Assembly (NCBI RefSeq): GCF_014647475.1
Contig: NZ_BMPG01000001.1
Span: 744,001-808,000, forward strand
Direction of reading: 5' to 3'
Source: Halocalculus aciditolerans
GTDB taxonomy: Archaea; Halobacteriota; Halobacteria; Halobacteriales; Halobacteriaceae
DNA: 64,000 nucleotides
A program made the translations under genes and the position numbers. The notes under the pieces were generated by a model. That model was not told the DNA's origin, did no database searches, and saw only the letters and a list, made by a program, of their open reading frames with translations. Of the stretch, positions 61,064 through 64,000 are shown piece by piece. Numbering within the stretch: position 1 is the stretch's first letter; the number at the start of each line of letters is the position of its first letter.

Positions 61064-62128
61064 TTAGAAGTCGGTGACGACTTCGACGCCGACTGTCCCG
61101 TAGTCATCCATGGCGGCGAGGCGGTCGGGGACGGCTTCGAGGGAGACTTCCTTCGTGACGAGAGCGGCGGGGGCGACGTCACCAGTCTCGACGAGGCGGA
61201 AGAGGGCGTCGTAGCTCGTCGGCGGCATCCCGCGCGCGCCGACGAAGGAGAGCTCGTGGCGAGTCATGTAGTCCGTCGGCAGGCTCACCTCGCCTCTCTC
61301 CTCCTCCGTGGTGAGACCGACCTGAACGTGCGTGCCTTGGTCGCGGAGCGACCCGACGGACGCGCGGCAGGTCGCGCGGACGCCGACGGCGTCCATCGAG
61401 ACGTGCGCGCCGCCGTCGCCGGCGATATCGCGGACGGCCGTGGCGGGGTCGTCGACATCCTGAACGTTCACGGTTTCGTGCGCGCCGGCGTCCCGAGCGG
61501 CGTCGAGTTTCTCCTCGCTCAGGTCAACCGCGATAACGTTCGCGCCCCGCGAGCGCGCGATTTGGACGGCGGAGAGCCCGACGCCGCCACAGCCGTGAAC
61601 GGCCACCCAGTCCCCCGAGTCGACGGCGACGCGCTCCGCGAGCGCGTGAAACGCCGTCATGTACCGGCAGCCGAGCGCCGCCGCCGCCTCGAAACTCACG
61701 GAGTCCGGGAGCGCCGCGAGGTTGTAGTCGGCTACCGGAACCGCGACGTACTCCGCGAACGCACCGTCCGCGTCGGGCTCGAACCCGAGCGCCCACCCGT
61801 CCTGACAGACGTTCCCCTTCCCCTCCCGGCAGTAGGGACACGTCCCGTCGCCGAGCGAGAACGGCACCGCCACGCGGTCACCGACGCCGAAGCGCTCGAC
61901 GCGCTCGCCGGCCTCGACGACTCGGCCCGCGGGCTCGTGACCGAGCACCGTCCCCGGCTCCACGCGGTCGTCCGCCCACTCCCCGTGGCCCTTCCACGCG
62001 TGCCAGTCGCTCCGACAGATCCCGCACGCCTCGACCTCGACCACCACGCCGTCCGGCGCGGGCTCCGGTCGCGCGCGCTCTTCGATAGCCAGCGGCTCCC
62101 CGTACTCCCGCAGCACTGCGGCCTTCAT
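61064..62128 (-). CDS. Zinc-dependent alcohol dehydrogenase (MDR family)
   Basis: A 354-residue enzyme. Catalytic zinc ligands are in EACGICRSDWHAWKGHG, GHEPAGRVVEAGERV and LGCRYMTAF. The structural zinc loop GDGTCPYCREGKGNVC has three Cys and an Asp at the first position, a variation seen in some MDR enzymes. The cofactor motif is WVAVHGCGGVGLSAVQIARS. It is closest in layout to archaeal alcohol dehydrogenases or sorbitol/glucose dehydrogenase relatives; the substrate is unknown. The ATG at 62128 (MKAAVLREYGEP) is a typical MDR start. Confidence 0.85.
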   Translation of the reverse strand: MKAAVLREYGEPLAIEERARPEPAPDGVVVEVEACGICRSDWHAWKGHGEWADDRVEPGTVLGHEPAGRVVEAGERVERFGVGDRVAVPFSLGDGTCPYCREGKGNVCQDGWALGFEPDADGAFAEYVAVPVADYNLAALPDSVSFEAAAALGCRYMTAFHALAERVAVDSGDWVAVHGCGGVGLSAVQIARSRGANVIAVDLSEEKLDAARDAGAHETVNVQDVDDPATAVRDIAGDGGAHVSMDAVGVRATCRASVGSLRDQGTHVQVGLTTEEERGEVSLPTDYMTRHELSFVGARGMPPTSYDALFRLVETGDVAPAALVTKEVSLEAVPDRLAAMDDYGTVGVEVVTDF

Positions 62129-62178
62129 ACCTCGCCTCTCACCGCCCGACCCGAAAACTCCTCGCCCGCCGGCAACCC

Positions 62179-62586
62179 CTATCCCCGCTCTCCGCCGACG
62201 CCCCCGACGCCGCCGGCGACGACCACGTGGAGCGCGACGTACACCGGAACCGACCCGATGACGCCCGCCGCGACGCTCACCACGACGACGAGCGGAATCG
62301 AAAGCACCGACCGCACCGCGACGATGACGGCGAGCAACGCGAGAATCACCGCGAGCCGCCCGACGGCACCGCGGTCGCCGAACCACGCGCCCGCTCGCCG
62401 GCCGACCGCCGAGTTCGCCCCCGGCCCCGCGCCGACGGCGAACACCGCGACTCCGACCGCCACCCACGGCCACGACACCGGCTCGCCCACCACTTCGAGC
62501 GCCAGCCACGCCACCGCCAGCAGCGCCACCCCCACGTCAAGCCACGACGGTGGGCGGTCCGGCAGCCACCTCGTCTCTCCAGCCAT
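62179..62586 (-). CDS. Small multi-helix membrane protein
   Basis: A 135-residue protein with four hydrophobic spans (about 16-34, 38-52, 76-92, 96-125) and Val/Gly/Ala-rich helices. The loop RRAGAWFGDRGAVGR is basic and cytoplasmic by the positive-inside rule. It lies 50 bases upstream of the alcohol dehydrogenase and 47 bases downstream of rfcL, all on the minus strand, so one transcript is possible. It resembles general haloarchaeal membrane proteins with no known role. Confidence 0.6.
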   Translation of the reverse strand: MAGETRWLPDRPPSWLDVGVALLAVAWLALEVVGEPVSWPWVAVGVAVFAVGAGPGANSAVGRRAGAWFGDRGAVGRLAVILALLAVIVAVRSVLSIPLVVVVSVAAGVIGSVPVYVALHVVVAGGVGGVGGERG

Positions 62587-62633
62587 TACTCGCCACCTCG
62601 CCGCCGACCCCTATCAGTATTCGCCACCCTCGC

Positions 62634-64000
62634 TCAGAAGAACTCGTCGAGCCCCGCCTGCGAGTCGTCCTCGTCTGCTTCCTCCGGGTCGGCCGCCGAC
62701 TCGTTCTCGTCGTCCTCGACGAGCGCGTCGAAGTCGTCCGACGACCCGTCGCCGTCGCCGCGCTCTCCGACCTCGCCTTCGGTTCCGCGTTCGTCGCGCG
62801 TCGCGCCTTCGAACGCGCCGCCGGAGTGCTCGACTGCGGCCTCCTCTCGTTGCTCCTCGGCGTCTTCGACGATTTGCTGTACCTTGTTGGTGTCCTCGCC
62901 CGACCCCGTGATGAAGGAGACGTGCGCGGCGTCGAGGTCGTAGGCCGCCGCCATCGCGACGGTGAGCTCCCGGGGCTTACAGTGATGCGTCATCGCCGCC
63001 AACACCGGCATGATCTCGCGGCGCGCCGTCGCCATCGACACCCCCGAGCGGTCCGCGATCTGACTCGCGACGTGATCCCGCGTGTTCCGCGTGCCCTTCG
63101 TCCGTCCGAGCTTCGACCAGTAGGAGGGCGGCCCGTACCGCGTCCACCCGCCCTTCGACCCCTGTCGACTCGCCGCCGTCCCCGCGACGACGTTGTCGGA
63201 GACGTACCGCCAGTACGAGTAGTTCTGCGTCGCCCGCACCCGCCCGAGCCACTGGTCGCCCTTCGCGATGAAGCCGTAGGCGTCCGCGAGCTCCGAGCCC
63301 TCGAAGTCCTTCGGCATGTTGTCCTCGATCCAGTTGATGAGGTCGTTCGGGTTCTCGTCGACGTCGTAGGACGCTTTGAGCGCGCTCTCCGCGTCGAGGT
63401 TCTTGATGACGTCGTCGAGGAAGTCGAAGATGCCTTCCGTCGTGTCGCGCTCCCCGGTGACGACGTCGTCGGCGGTGAGCACCTCGTTCGTCTCCGCGAG
63501 CGCCTGCAGGTCGTTCACCGCGGAGCGAAGGTCACCCGAGTTCTTCGACGCGATGGCGTCGAGCGCCGCGTCCTCGTACTCGACGCCCTCTCGCCGGCAG
63601 ATGTCGCGGAGCACGGGCACGATGGAGCGCTTCGAGACGTCGCGGAACTCGATGTCCTCGCACGCCCGGCGGAGCGCGTTCGACATCTCGTAGAACTCGT
63701 TCGCGATGAGGACGATGGGCTGGCTCGCGTCCTTCACCACGCGCGTGATGGCGGCCGCGCCGCCGCGGTCCGCGTTCCCGTGGAGGTTGTCCGCCTCGTC
63801 GAGGATGAGAAGCTTCCGCCCGCCGCTCCCGCCCGTGAGCGTCCCGGACTTCGCCGCCTCGCCGGCGACGCGCTCGATGACGTCCTTCGTCCGGCTGTCG
63901 CTCGCGTTCAACTCGATGACGTCCCACCCCATGTCGTTCGCGAGCGCGTGCGCCGCCGACGTCTTCCCCACCCCGGGCCGCCCGTGAACGATGACCGCGT
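62634..64000 (-). CDS. rfcL: Replication factor C large subunit (5' end outside window)
   Basis: The visible 455 residues are the AAA+ clamp-loader large subunit that opens PCNA on primed DNA. The Walker A loop RPGVGKTSAAHALA is at the window edge (its start codon lies beyond 64000), and Walker B is KLLILDEADNL. Sensor 1 and 2 and the C-terminal collar (LIPVL-type helices at about 230-380) follow. The last 90 residues are an acidic, low-complexity region ending in SQAGLDEFF, a PIP-box-like tail (QxxLxxFF) that binds PCNA. No intein is seen in the part present. It is complete at its 3' end. Confidence 0.93.
   Translation of the reverse strand, partial: AVIVHGRPGVGKTSAAHALANDMGWDVIELNASDSRTKDVIERVAGEAAKSGTLTGGSGGRKLLILDEADNLHGNADRGGAAAITRVVKDASQPIVLIANEFYEMSNALRRACEDIEFRDVSKRSIVPVLRDICRREGVEYEDAALDAIASKNSGDLRSAVNDLQALAETNEVLTADDVVTGERDTTEGIFDFLDDVIKNLDAESALKASYDVDENPNDLINWIEDNMPKDFEGSELADAYGFIAKGDQWLGRVRATQNYSYWRYVSDNVVAGTAASRQGSKGGWTRYGPPSYWSKLGRTKGTRNTRDHVASQIADRSGVSMATARREIMPVLAAMTHHCKPRELTVAMAAAYDLDAAHVSFITGSGEDTNKVQQIVEDAEEQREEAAVEHSGGAFEGATRDERGTEGEVGERGDGDGSSDDFDALVEDDENESAADPEEADEDDSQAGLDEFF

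Overview
The window is chromosomal DNA of a halophilic archaeon (class Halobacteria). The supporting signs are very high GC with strong G/C bias at third codon positions, acidic low-pI proteins, twin-arginine lipoprotein signals (RRxxL followed by a lipobox AGC), halocyanin, a split GMP synthase, an intron-containing elongator tRNA-Met, CDC48, RfcL and a JAMM protease, and promoters with a TATA-like box about 27 bases upstream of a leaderless ATG. No rRNA, CRISPR array or complete transposon was seen. About 72 intact protein genes are supported, plus several fragments.

Layout. 1-2.2 kb: a PH-like/coiled-coil protein, an internally deleted IS200/IS605 (IS1341-type) element, tRNA-Met(CAU) with a 78-nt intron, and directly behind it an unusual array of regularly spaced hairpins. 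2.2-8.6 kb: small haloarchaeal proteins, a DMT permease, CBS, HPP, a hydrolase and an alcohol dehydrogenase. 8.8-12.3 kb: a three-gene unit for an exported molybdenum hydroxylase with its own blue-copper protein. 12.5-15.6 kb: cupin/Zn-ribbon, pyrG and guaAb, ended by a perfect 20-bp hairpin. 15.8-26.2 kb: transporters (FNT, CPA2, CaCA), cupin, folate cyclo-ligase, a MoaB with a His-rich head and acidic tail, dehydrogenases, a JAMM protease and an IPP-isomerase-like Nudix protein. 26.3-27.1 kb: an AT-richer two-gene membrane-protein operon. 27.1-32.4 kb: lrp-carA and carB, carrying the same palindrome in both promoter regions. 32.5-40.8 kb: haloarchaeal conserved proteins, two FAD oxidoreductases, homoserine kinase, a PQQ-propeller lipoprotein and a nucleoside phosphorylase. 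41.0-49.0 kb: branched-chain amino-acid biosynthesis (leuA upstream, then ilvB-ilvN-ilvC-X-leuC-leuD-leuB with every junction overlapping). 49.4-64.0 kb: an RNase H-like protein, GNAT, malic enzyme, VOC, a polar amino-acid ABC transporter, CDC48, an aminotransferase, alcohol dehydrogenase and the 3' part of rfcL, which runs off the window.

Functional themes. Nucleotide and amino-acid anabolism dominate: CTP and GMP synthesis, carbamoyl phosphate, Leu/Ile/Val and Thr. The Lrp-family regulator divergent from carA, and the palindrome TTACGA-N3-TCGTAA shared by the carA/lrp and carB promoter regions, suggest a small regulon. The most system-like unit is the exported Mo-hydroxylase/2Fe-2S/halocyanin operon, where the copper protein is a plausible electron acceptor. 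The most unusual non-coding structures are the hairpin array behind tRNA-Met and the leuA 5' end, whose start codon sits in a hairpin followed by a perfect T-arm look-alike. Frameshifted or decayed genes are seen at 28.7-29.0 kb and 34.2-34.55 kb.

Limits. All functions come from reading motifs in the translations; no database search was run. Start codons are choices where several are possible, and this is stated.
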